Below are positions 53,670 through 64,000 of a stretch of 64,000 bases of DNA, one piece after another. A model generated the notes under the pieces. It saw only the letters and a program-made list of their open reading frames with translations, made no database searches and was not told the origin of the DNA. Source of the DNA: Cordylochernes scorpioides (taxonomy: Eukaryota > Arthropoda > Arachnida > Pseudoscorpiones > Chernetidae); assembly GCA_030710605.1 (NCBI GenBank), contig CP092877.1, forward strand, positions 1,073,385 to 1,137,384, written 5' to 3'. The translations under genes were made by a program, and so were the position numbers. Each line of letters begins with the position of its first letter. Positions within the stretch are counted from its first letter, which is position 1.

Positions 53670-54545
53670 GTCCAGACGGGTTCTTTTACTTTTTTTTTCG
53701 TCTGAAACACTTCTGTTTGGATCGTTATTTTTGTTATGCTTTTGTTCTTGCGTGTTTTATTGTTTTTTCAGTTTTTGCGGTTTATTTTATATTTTTTATT
53801 CTTTTTAATAGATTTTTAGGATTGAAAAAAAAAAAAAAAACATTCATGCTACACAAAACCTTTCGGGTATATATAGACATATTTTATTGAATTCTTGCCT
53901 CAACTACCTTCGACACATACCTCATCAAGACTGTTTGTGATCAATAAGACTCAGATTGAATTTAAAATGAAAATTTTAAGCTTAATATTTCTAGAGGCAA
54001 ATTTCATCTTCAAGTTCTTTTGAATTAGACCCAAATCACGCGCTGAACCAGAATAGCTATAGAACCTTATTAGGAGGACCTATAAAATGGAAGGTTCATA
54101 TTTTTCAATGTCAAAAACAATTTAGGAAATTAAGATTCCCAATACTGTAGGATGCTTCCTCTCTTCCTGAGTTTCTATTTGATGTGCGACTACGTTTTTG
54201 ATTGGTTGGTGTTGTCAAATAAATAAGACTTCACCTAAATTAATCCAATCTCAAAAGAACCATTACTCAAAAATGAATCAAGCATTTAATTGATAAATGA
54301 TTTTAAAAAAACAATCATAAAAGTTTCTTTTTATTTAAAAAATGCAAGCGTTCAATCGAAAAACGCTCATCTAAAAGCTTATAAAAATAAATATAGGCTA
54401 TATTAGCCAAGACTGTTTGCTACACGCCTAGACAGTGTTGGCTAAAACATAGTCGATCACCATACTATAGATTTTCACTTTAAAACTTGCATTTTTACAT
54501 TAAAAAAACTCTCATTGCGGGAAAGGATGTCATCATTATAACATA

Positions 54546-54950
54546 CTAGCCGAATGACCCGGGCAACGCCCGTGTTTTACCCGATTGAATGTTTTCATTC
54601 AAATACTATTTGTTACAATTATAAATTGGCGCCTTAAATAAATGCATATGTTAGTTAATAACTATAGCCTATGTGCTTTATCTGTCTATGTACTGTTGGC
54701 TTCCGTAGGCGTCTCTTACTGGGAAAATGAAAGAGAGGATTCCATTTGGTTATTAACTAATATATGCATTTATTTAAGGAGCGACCCGCTCCAACACAAT
54801 AGTTACAAAAATGGGGGGGGAGGGGCATGATGGGGGAGGGCAAAGGTGGCGTGATCGTAGCGGACCAATAGGAGGGGCGCCATTCCAAAAAAAAAAAAAA
54901 GCAAACCGTGACAGAGGCGACGAAGAATGACGCTCGTAACTGTATATATA
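54546..54950 (-). mobile_element. Helitron-like repeat (copy B)
   Basis: Equivalent to 6,101-6,493, with a differing G-run that here includes GCATGATGGGGGAGG, as in the independent copy at 42,886. Confidence 0.5.
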
Positions 54951-55263
54951 ATTTTATATACAATTTAACCTTGAATCATGAGTAGACATCAAGAATATCA
55001 AAGGCTTGAGAGATCTTACATGGAGGATTTAGAGTATGAATATTGTTGCACACCAAGAAACTGCTTAATAAGATCCTCATTCATGTCTTCACACTTATTG
55101 ATTATCTTTTCCGAGCGATTTTTTCATTATCAAGTATAAGGAAAACAAGATAATAATAAAACCAAACATTAAGACGCGAAGATTTATTCTCACAAATAAA
55201 TCTAACTTCTACTGTCCTCTCTTGTTCTCTTCGCGCGCCAACCTTCCAAGAGATAGGACGTGG

Positions 55264-55453
55264 TCACAACTCTCCCTTCAAAATAAACGCTAATGCTAAG
55301 CATCCTCGATTGATCGTCTCCGCAAACTAGTCCATTCAGGTCAGTGAAAAGCCACAAAACCAGCTATGACAAACTCAGGTTTACCTAGACCATGGTTCAG
55401 GCTAATGGTCCTCGTCAGTCGAGAACTTGCCTTGATTTTGACGAGATAGGAAG
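55264..55453. other. Segment present only in copy B
   Basis: About 190 bases absent from copy A at 6,827. Near-direct repeats around GAGATAGGA at both borders suggest a deletion in copy A, not an insertion here. No frame or element recognised. Confidence 0.7.
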
Positions 55454-55582
55454 AGGTGGCGCAACATTACCGAATATATAAATAATGATAATATACTATA
55501 TAAATATATATTAGTAAAAATATTTACAACTAATTTTCACAATGACTAAATAATTCCAAAAAGGACGAAAAGGAAATAATTC

Positions 55583-55636
55583 CTAAAGGATACTTTGGCT
55601 CTGCAATTAGGTGTCCTTTACAGGAAGGTTCTACTG
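55583..55636. mobile_element. MITE fragment (copy B)
   Basis: Equivalent to 6,950-7,005; ends GGTTCTACTG then TA. Confidence 0.75.
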
Positions 55637-56202
55637 TAATAATAAAGTTTTTGAATATATATATATATGAATGAGAATGTACCTATTGCTATTGTCAATT
55701 CTTCAGACATTTCACAAGCTAGGTATTATAGTTTAAGACTGTCAACATTGGCCAAACTGGGAAGAGTGTCAATTTTGCATCTTAAGAACAATGAATAATA
55801 AAAACCTTTTTGATACCTTTTATAACCCTTATCTACTTTCCGATAAAAAAAAAATATTTTTACTTATTTTTATACTTTACTTATTTATTTTTCACTATTG
55901 TTCGGTGATTGTTCGATGATTTTAAACTCAATATCTCTCTCTCTCTCTCGATTTATAATTAAACTTTCTTTTAAATCAGAATAAAACTATATATAGTATA
56001 TTTTAAACTGTATAATAATGACACTTTTAGTATATTTCACATATCTTCCAATTAGTTAGAGCCAATACTTTATAAGATCATACCCTTCTATTAAAATGTA
56101 CACTGATCCTATTTCCTACCACCCCCATATTTTGTATATATGCTATATCTTTTTATTAATATAACCTGTACACCCTTATTTGTATTTACACTCAAAATGA
56201 TG

Positions 56203-56580
56203 ACGTCTAAATAAAAACAGCCAGAGTGGTCAGCTGGGGGCAGCTGCGGGCAGAGGGGGAGGAAATAGCCGACGCCCAGATGCCCCCCCCCCTCCTCCAG
56301 GGCTTTTTATAGACGACCCCCGTCAACAGGGCAGTTTTATCAGGGGGTCAGCAGTGTGTGAGACCGTGTGTCCATTGGCAGACCGCTTCTTTCTCTCTCG
56401 GTCTCTCTCTCCATGTCTCGGTGTTAGGCATCCAAGTTTGTTTCATGGGCTCTACCTCTGTCCCGTGGGCTGTCCCCGATCACTCTCGGTGCTAACATCT
56501 AGCCCTGCCTCTGCTTCTTGTTGTCCGCGTGTGGGAAGAACATCACCACTCGCCTCACGTTCACGACTGCCAGTTTAGGC
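56203..56580 (+). promoter_or_regulatory. GC-rich TATA island (copy B)
   Basis: Equivalent to 7,571-7,945 with few differences; the TTTTTATAGACG box is unchanged and a C-run is three bases longer. Confidence 0.3.
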
Positions 56581-57527
56581 ATATGTCGACAGGATCATTT
56601 GCAACAAATATACATATATATATATATTACGACTATATAAATTTTATTTAATTCCAACACTAGAAGTTCGTCTCTCTTATCCAAGAAGGCAGATTCATTA
56701 TGAAATCATCGATATTAAAAAAATCAATGTGGGTTTGGGTAATTTTTGCTTGTTTCGCCGCATATCTTTCCACAATATTTAACGTATCCGGGTGAAACTT
56801 TCCCGCGATATAGAGTTAAGTTTGAAAATAGGCACTACCATTAAAGAACTAAATTTTCTTTCTTATTACCTTTTCCTAGTTTGATAAAATGTTAACATAG
56901 TCCTGTTTTTTTCCTATCCTACTATTTTAAAATCTTCTTTTTCCCCTATTATCCACTTATGTGACGCGTAACTGCCGAAAATCAAACATGTCAAAAATAT
57001 TTTCCGGCCTAGATATATCCTCAAATTTTATTTTCGGCTTCGGGCTGATTCTGGTCAAAATTTATGACTCTGGGGTAGGTCTGAGAGACGCCGGGTCAGG
57101 TTATCTGAGGAGGACATTCAGCCGGCTTCCTGTCTCAATCGAGTTACACTTTGTTTCAACTGGGAAAATTCTTATAAAATGGACGAGATGGCTTACGACA
57201 AAGATGTACGAGGTTGAGAGAAAGAGGAAGGAAGGAAGTAAGGGCGGTTTCAATGAAGTAAGTGGAGGGATTGTGTTACCCGCGCTGTGGATGAGTCAGA
57301 CGCAGCTTCCCGGAAAAACGAAATTTGCATAGTAGCATGTCGTGCTGAATGGAAACCACTTTAAAATGTCCTGTTTATTGTCAGCTAGAAACTCCGGGTC
57401 TCAGGTTGAACCGGATAGCTTTGGAGAGATAGGTTTCTTTTAAACCCTCTACATTAGAGTTGAGCAATTCTTAGTGGATTTCTAAGAAGCTCATAGTACG
57501 GAAATGATTTTCTTCTTGCCGTGGAAT

Positions 57528-57593
57528 CGTTATGTGAGGTGTCTGTAGAATGTTATATGAGGTGCCTGTGGGAACGTTATGTGAGGTGTCTGT
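57528..57593. repeat. Contracted 47-bp minisatellite (copy B)
   Basis: 1.4 units against 7.3 in copy A. Confidence 0.9.
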
Positions 57594-58056
57594 TGTTCTT
57601 GCTTATTCCTCAAGTCGTTTAAACGATCTCCATTAGGTTCCATTGTCTCAGCTTTTCTATTATAGTCCTGGGGTTTTCCCAGAGGTCTTTTCTGGAGAAT
57701 TTGATACAATTCATTAGATGTTTAGGACTGGCAGGCTCGGAATAGTATTTGGGGCATTTCTGGATTTTTTTAATTTTTCGATTAAATTTGAGCATTTTAA
57801 GATGTCCTGTTCGTAATCTTGAAATCGCCGTTTGTTCTTTCCTAGTAAGGGTGTGGAAAGAAGATTCGTTAGGAATGGGGGTGTACCAGGGGTGGTTTAG
57901 GGTGGATTTTCAGAGAGAGGTTATTTTTTGTTTGCGAATGGAAAAATTTCTGAATAGGTGATTTGAGAGTTTTCAGGCTGGCCCTTACAGCCTTCTTTAG
58001 CCAACTGGTCAGCCATTTCGTTGCCGTCTATGTTAAGGAGAGAGGGGATCCATTGG
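57594..58056 (-). mobile_element. LINE 3' end in minisatellite (copy B)
   Basis: Equivalent to 9,228-9,696; the tail is partly mutated (TGTTCTTGC). Confidence 0.7.
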
Positions 58057-58060
58057 AATT

Positions 58061-58392
58061 GTTATGTGAGGTGTTTGTAAAACGTTATGTGAGGTGTCTG
58101 TGGGAAGGTTATGTGAGGTGTCTGTGGGAACGTTATGTGAGGTGTCTGTGGGAATGTTATGTGAGGTGTTTGTAAAACGTTATGTGAGGTGTCTGTGGGA
58201 AGGTTATGTGAGGTGTCTGTGGGAACGTTATGTGAGGTGTCTGTGGGAATGTTATGTGAGGTGTTTGTAAAACGTTATGTGAGGTGTCTGTGGGAAGGTT
58301 ATGTGAGGTGTCTGTGGGAACGTTATGTGAGGTGTCTGTGGGAATGTTATGTGAGGTGTCTATGGGAAAGTTATGTGAGGTATCTGTCGGAT
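58061..58392. repeat. Expanded 24-bp minisatellite with 95-bp higher-order unit (copy B)
   Basis: 14 monomers. The first 12 form three exact 95-bp blocks of four monomers ending AAAAC, GGGAAG, GGGAAC and GGGAAT; two further variants close the array. Confidence 0.95.
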
Positions 58393-58605
58393 GAAATATT
58401 TGTGGAAATGTTATGTGATATACCTGGTATCTGGGGGAGGAGATGATGTATTATTACAAGCGCTCTTGCCAATAAGTAATATGCAATATGACATAAAATA
58501 ATTTAAAATTAATCATCATAAAATAATGTTTGTATAATTAATATTAAACACTCCTATATTTTCACCTGAAAACAGAATTAAGATATAATTTGTATATTTT
58601 CAGAT

Positions 58606-58880
58606 ATGCAGCCTGAAGTAAAGACGAGAATCCGGCAAGAGTCAGTGATGAAGTTCCTGTTTAAGCCCAGAGACATTTCAGACACTATAATTCACTCGAA
58701 GCTAGTCTGTATGTAAACGAAGCCATGGATATATAGGAGCACAATAAAAATATGGAATCAGCGCTTCCAGACCTGTGATTTTGATATTAGTGATAAAAAA
58801 AGACCAGGTAGACCAGGTTGTAGCGAACCAAAATTTGGCTCTAATGGAGTAATTGATCAACAATAACTGGACAGTGAACA
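58606..58880 (+). pseudogene. Mariner-like N-terminal fragment (copy B)
   Basis: Equivalent to 10,100-10,370, again with stops; KKRPGRPG is partly duplicated here. Confidence 0.5.
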
Positions 58881-59440
58881 CTTATCAGATAATAGAAAAA
58901 GTTTTTCTCTCTCTGCTCTGAAGCAATTCCTCGACATGGCAATAGAACATAGTCCGATCTACGTCTGTCCGACTTCAGGGCGGATCGTTCAACTTAATGT
59001 TGATATTTATTCCGATAGATGGCTCAAGCCATTCGCAACTTTTAGTTGCACGACAGGTGATACCTCCTTTCATAATATATTCACCTGATCCAAGTAAAAT
59101 TTCCCTTTTTCCATAATGCTATATATTTTAAAGATTTTTAACATATATATTAGATTTTTAAATTTTGATTATAAAACATTAACAACCTTTTACTTATCCT
59201 TTGTTAAGTAACCAAAGATCTTTAGTTTATTCAAACCACTTTAGCCATATTGAAAAGTAAAACTCACAAGGCTATTGTGATACAAGTCCTTTTTAGCCAA
59301 TTTTAAAGAATTTGACGAGGCTTAAAAACCGTTTATGAAAAACTAATCTGTTGATCTCAAGAATTCAGGCGAATTCAATTAAATTCATAAAGCCTGCTCG
59401 GAATTCCTAATTTAAAATTCTTTCCTTTTTCTACTCTGGT

Positions 59441-59680
59441 TCAGTAATTCCGGCTTTTTACTTCGTGAGCTCCATCTTCCGCATTACTTCCTTTCAATGT
59501 GGAGCTTAATGGGCTTTTGTTATTTTCTGGTCTTTCGGCCTTTTTCTCGCTCAAATCGGCTTTCATCTGAAGGATTGCTTGTGGGGGAACTTTGGTGGTT
59601 TGTCGGATTGATCCTACAAGGGCAGTACCTCGCAATTTGATTAGCATACCATATGTATGATGTAAAATTTGATCAACCAA
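59441..59680 (-). CDS. Short ORF of unknown function (copy B)
   Basis: 79 codons, equivalent to 10,925-11,164; the C-terminal 50 or so codons are identical. Confidence 0.25.
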   Translation of the reverse strand: MVDQILHHTYGMLIKLRGTALVGSIRQTTKVPPQAILQMKADLSEKKAERPENNKSPLSSTLKGSNAEDGAHEVKSRNY

Positions 59681-60619
59681 TGAGTTCGTTTAATCAACAT
59701 TCTGCGTGCGTGAAGAAACAGAGAATACTTTCTTTTTTTCTCCTTCTGTTTACTCACTGAACTAGAGTGTTAGCGTTTCCTTTATCCATAATCCAGAGTG
59801 CACAATTTCAACGAATAAAATTTGTGCAAAGCTTAAACGTATCGCCAACAGGATTAGAATGGAAACTTGTTATATCCTTCAATTTATTGATCTAAGTTAG
59901 AAACATCACTTGTTTTCAGACATTCTCCGAAAGAGTTCTTTGTACCTTGTATATTTAAAGGTGTTCTATTTTTCTTATCTGTTCATTTGTATGTACATGT
60001 TCGAAATTCACCTATAATATATATATATATATATATATATTTGCATATTGATACAAGGGGTTATTTTATTGAATCATTAAATATGAAAGTATATTAAAGA
60101 TTGATATTTTAAAAGTTTGATAGACGTTGAAAATTAAAAATTCATTAAATTCTAATTAAAGGCCTTATCAGATACTATGGAAATTCTTTTAGCCTATTCT
60201 AGTATCCTCAGCAGAGGTTCATTTATTACCATCGTTTATTTTTTAAAATAATGAAATGATACCTTTTTTTAGCTTCTCTGTGCAGAAAAATCTGCATCAA
60301 ATCAATGAAAGAGCCACAACACCAGCTTTGGAAAATTAAGAGAAAACGGCAAGCGCTGTATATTATGGCTTCGGATTTGACCCTCATCATTATAGGAATT
60401 GGCTACGATATCATGGCATCGTTTTGGAAAGGAGTTACAAATTGGATTACTGTTACAAAAAGCAGGGGCCGGTCAATAATTAATGATCAATGACCTATAG
60501 AAAAATTCTTTAAAAAATTATTGTTCATTATATAAAATAATATTTTTTAATAATTAAGCATTTCTCTTTTCACACTTATCTACAAACCTAATTAATATAC
60601 AATATATATTTTTCAGAAT

Positions 60620-61365
60620 AACCGGACACACACACAGTGACGACTTATCAAATAATGGAAAACTTTTCCTGTCTATAGGAAGTGAATATCAAAATATATG
60701 CTCAAAATGATTGCCAAAACTTCTAACACGAAAAATGAAAATTCGGAGAAACTTCTTAGGTGTTTGATACGGTGTGATAACATGTGATGAGACTTGGATC
60801 TACCATTATGATACTTCTTCAAAGCGGTAATCAATGTAATGGATCCATAAAACATCGCTAGTAAAGAAAAAATAAGGCTTCCCCTTTTTCAAGCACAAAA
60901 TGATTATTTATGTCTTTTGGAACCAAGAAGGGCTGATTATCATGGCACTCTTGAAAGAAATTCTTCTCTCAACAAGTAAATATATTTCAAATCATCAGAA
61001 AAGATAAAATATCAATTGAAACAAAAAGACCTAACTTAAAAATACCCTAATCAAATTCCATTAAGATAATACGAGACCTCACACGGCGCACCTGACTTAG
61101 GCGAAGATTGCAAGGTATAAGCGGGCTTTGATGTCTTACCCTGACCTGGCACCCTCAGAATTCGACTTTGTAAAAGATTAAATTGTTTTTGCGCGACAAA
61201 ACATTTTAAAATTATGCAATTTTACTCCAAACTATGAGATGGTGGTTCAGAGAGTTGGATAGGGCGTTTTACCAAAGTGCTTTTGCAATTAGGAAACAAC
61301 GCTGGATAAAATCCGCACAGAAGGAAGGTGGAAATATCGAATTATTCTAATATATAGAGAACTGT
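60620..61365 (+). pseudogene. Mariner-like catalytic fragment (copy B, complete to the 3' end)
   Basis: As in 12,140-12,675, then beyond the copy A gap: YPDLAPSEFDF (third catalytic region) and a C-terminus in shifting frames (NYEMVVQR, TTLDKIRTEGRWKY). Dead. Confidence 0.65.
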
Positions 61366-62884
61366 TAGGAGTTCTTTTATGCAGAGTTTGGATTTTATGG
61401 TTTGTGAATAATATTTTAATACCGATTGTGAATTATATATTGAATGACCCTTGTATTTTGGCTGGCTAAATGGTAGATTATATCTGTCTGATGTAATGTT
61501 TCGAGAAATTTTCTGAATAGCGCCCGTACTTCAACATAATGAACCTGAGAGAGAATCTAGGTGTCACTACATTCGACATCCGTTCACTACAAGCACAGGA
61601 AATAATTAGGTTTCCGACTGGCTACACAGACACATGGGAAGCAGTAGCATTATAATTGCAGGGCAGCTTTAATGACGGTCCTCCCGGTGATAGGCTAGGT
61701 GGAGCGTGGATGTGACATAGAGATCTCCTCCCATGTACGACCCAACTCTGCTCCTTTGTTTGCTCCAGAATGGTTGCGAAAGGAGACGATTTCTATTCTA
61801 AAATTCAAAACTAAAAATTTTGTTGCGTATACATGAATAATCGTATAGAATAACCCAACTTCTCTTGTTCCACAATGGTAATTCATAACTTGACGGTCTC
61901 TGTCTCGAATCTTTTCCTAAAAAAAATAAGAGCGCAACAACAACTAAGTTTGTGGAAATACAAGTTGTATTTTACATCCCAAGCCGAAAATAAATATTCA
62001 ATAAATTAATTATTCGTATCAAAAGTTTCTTGATAAATACTGGACCTCTCTTGGTCTCGTATCCAGAAACGAGCAACTTCTGACTTTTATGAAATATACG
62101 ACTTTGAAGAAACTTCTCATTTATCCAGTTGTTTTATTGTTGATAAAGAAAGTATAACATCGAATAATTTTAATTGAAATATGCAGCTAGCGTCTCAATC
62201 CATTATATCTAAATATTAGTGGGTTTGCATCAGTGCAATATACGTTGAATCGATTTCTTTAAAGTTGCGAAAATAGAATGGCGTGGTATAACAGGTTTTT
62301 CAATTGAAAAGTTATTATGATAAGGTATTTTCTGAAGCATAAAAATGTTATATGCACAAATATATATTGCAAAATTCATAAAAAATAAACGGCTGCAGGT
62401 AAAAAGAGAAGCAACAGACATGGACATAAGCCTGGCAGATAAACATGGCGAGTAACAACGGAATTTTTATTGATGAGGCACTTCCTTAAACTGAAGAGAG
62501 GCGCAATTAGCCGGTGCATAAGAACAACACTCCAAAACACAAATACGTTGATAGTGACGTCGCGACATGACTGTGGGTGGCAGGATGCCATTGGCTGGCG
62601 GCCTGAGTCAGCGGCCAAGGCTGCGGTGTACGCCCGACTTGGTCAACACAAAGCTGGCACCAAGGAACGGGCAGCCAAACAAACTAGTGGAGTAATGGTC
62701 CATGGTCCGCTGGAGCAGGAAAAACTTGGTGTACCGGCATCTGGCACATACATTATTGCCTGGATCACCTGTCTGGGCATTTCTTTTGTTACGCCCCATA
62801 TGTGAACGTATAGTGTCAATGTAGAATTTGACAGCCAATTATCAACAGTAGAGTGTGGTGGTAATATTGACCTTGCTATCGCAA
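61366..62884. other. No recognised gene
   Basis: About 1.5 kb outside the duplication. A 111-codon frame at 62,470-62,805 is GC-balanced but matches nothing I recognise and overlaps an opposite 76-codon frame. Confidence 0.4.
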
Positions 62885-63370
62885 ATTAATTCATAACTGG
62901 CTATAACAAATAATGTCTTGCTTTAACAATGCATACTTGGCTAAGGGAAAACATGCCTGATTTAGACAAACCATACTTGTGATTATGAAAAATCTATAAA
63001 TAACTGATTAAATCAATCTCTACCTTACCTAGAATATCGCATCTTAGCTAAGAAAAATCGATACCTGTCTATTAGACATACATATACCTGTCTATAAGAC
63101 ATCGAGATACCTGGTTATAAGAATTATAGATACCTGGCTATAAGATTTATAGATACATAGGTATAAGACATATATATGCTCAGCTAAACAAATTAATACC
63201 TGGTAAGAACAATGGATACCTCGTTAAGATAAATTGATAATTGATCAATACAATCGATATTTAGTTAAGATATATATTTCGATCCAAGGCTAAGGAAACT
63301 AATATCTAGTTAAGACCAACCTGTAGCTGGCTAAGACAAATCGATGCCTGGTTAATACAACTTGACATAT
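62885..63370. repeat. Highly degenerate minisatellite, ~20-23-bp unit
   Basis: About 20 units built on GATACCTGGCTATAAGACAAAT, for example ATACCTGTCTATAAGACAT, GATACCTGGTTATAAGAAT and GTAGCTGGCTAAGACAAATC. Length and sequence drift strongly, so it is old. Confidence 0.75.
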
Positions 63371-64000
63371 ACACACTAAAGTATATATGTTAACATAGAA
63401 ATCAAAGTTATAAAAGAGAAGGTATGACCAGTAAAATGACCACAAGTACGTGGTCGACCTTTCTCTTGAATTTGTTCAAATTTGGCTAGAGTTGAATACA
63501 TTTATTTTAATTATCAATTGATAGGAATAATAAATAGCTTGGAATAAAGTTAAATTGATGTTTATTTGGAATTTATTCTGAATGAAGGCACACTGCCATT
63601 TAAAGTGAAGGGTCAAGAATTTTCACTATATAGGATATAATCGATATAAACCTAGATTACATACCTAAACCTAGATGAGGCAAATCAAATTATAAACAAA
63701 GAAAGAGATAAATCTAAAGATATCTGTATGACGTGGTTTCTGTGAACTAGCAGAAGTTGGCTTCAGAGAGTGCGTGTTGGTCGGATATGTTACTCATAGA
63801 TGACGTGATATCGTTCTTTATTAATGGCTTTATGCCAGGAAGAAGCTGAAAAACGACGCGCTTTACAGAATCTAACCTGAAATATAACTTTAGACTAACC
63901 TAGTGTGTGTGTGTCTGTGTGTGTAAAAACAGATTTGAAAAGATTTAAACGTAGCTAGGACTGTAGGGGGGTAAAACGTGTGGGTATCAACGTCCATCAG
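63371..64000. other. No recognised gene
   Basis: AT-rich; a short TG microsatellite at about 63,903-63,925. Confidence 0.5.

Larger units (their letters stand above)
48460..61126 (+). repeat. Long direct duplication, copy B
   Basis: Partner of 1-12,675. It continues beyond the point where copy A meets the gap, completing the decayed mariner to about 61,365. The left edge of homology lies outside the window for copy A, so the true size may exceed 12.7 kb. Confidence 0.95.

Noticed and set aside
62470..62805. 111-codon frame in GC-balanced DNA
   Set aside because: No recognised domain, an opposite frame of similar length overlaps, and there is no second copy to test constraint.

Overview
The window is AT-rich, intron-poor, TE-dense DNA of an invertebrate animal. 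I found no complete host gene, no tRNA, no rRNA and no bacterial-style operon. Almost everything recognisable is a mobile element or its remnant: Tc1/mariner transposons of several lineages, I/Jockey-like LINE 3' ends, Penelope-like elements with GIY-YIG endonuclease, a Ty3/Gypsy element, miniature LTR elements, Helitron-like termini and TIR MITEs. The mix and the transposase types suggest an arthropod (crustacean or chelicerate); this is inference from family resemblance, not a species call.

Layout. Bases 1-12,675 (copy A) and about 48,460-61,126 (copy B) are two direct copies of one ~12.7-kb tract, about 96-98% identical by eye. Each carries in order a mariner pseudogene, a LINE 3' end, a Tc-like pseudogene split by an LTR fragment, an LTR, a strictly conserved short ORF, a Helitron-like repeat, a GC-rich TATA island, a minisatellite split by a LINE, and decayed mariner pieces. 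Copy A stops exactly at a 100-N assembly gap (12,676-12,775), so a mis-scaffolded haplotype must be weighed against a true segmental duplication.

12,776-21,020 holds decayed Tc1/mariner fragments, a LINE 3' end and a possible solo LTR. 21,020-28,615 is a Penelope-like cluster: one 5'-truncated element with inverted terminal repeats, one internally deleted derivative, and a second Penelope family nested in that derivative with a 12-bp target duplication. Between them lie a 212-bp-arm palindrome, a U2 snRNA 5' fragment and a MITE. 28,652-34,400 has an LTR with primer-binding site and a full-length mariner with broken coding frame.

35,252-40,907 is a young Gypsy element (237-bp LTRs with one difference, ATAT target duplication) whose pol is broken by a frameshift and by an inverted second copy of its own protease segment. 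41,462-46,749 contains a solo LTR and a 767-bp terminal-repeat retrotransposon in miniature of one family, two head-to-head mariner halves and LINE tails. After copy B, 61,366-64,000 is mostly unassigned and contains a decayed ~22-bp minisatellite.

The genes do not form a host pathway. The biology here is element-on-element: nested insertion, internal deletion, inversion, and defective elements that must have moved with proteins supplied from elsewhere. The strongest candidates for something new are the self-complementary protease hairpin in the Gypsy element, the nested Penelope structures, and the miniature LTR element.
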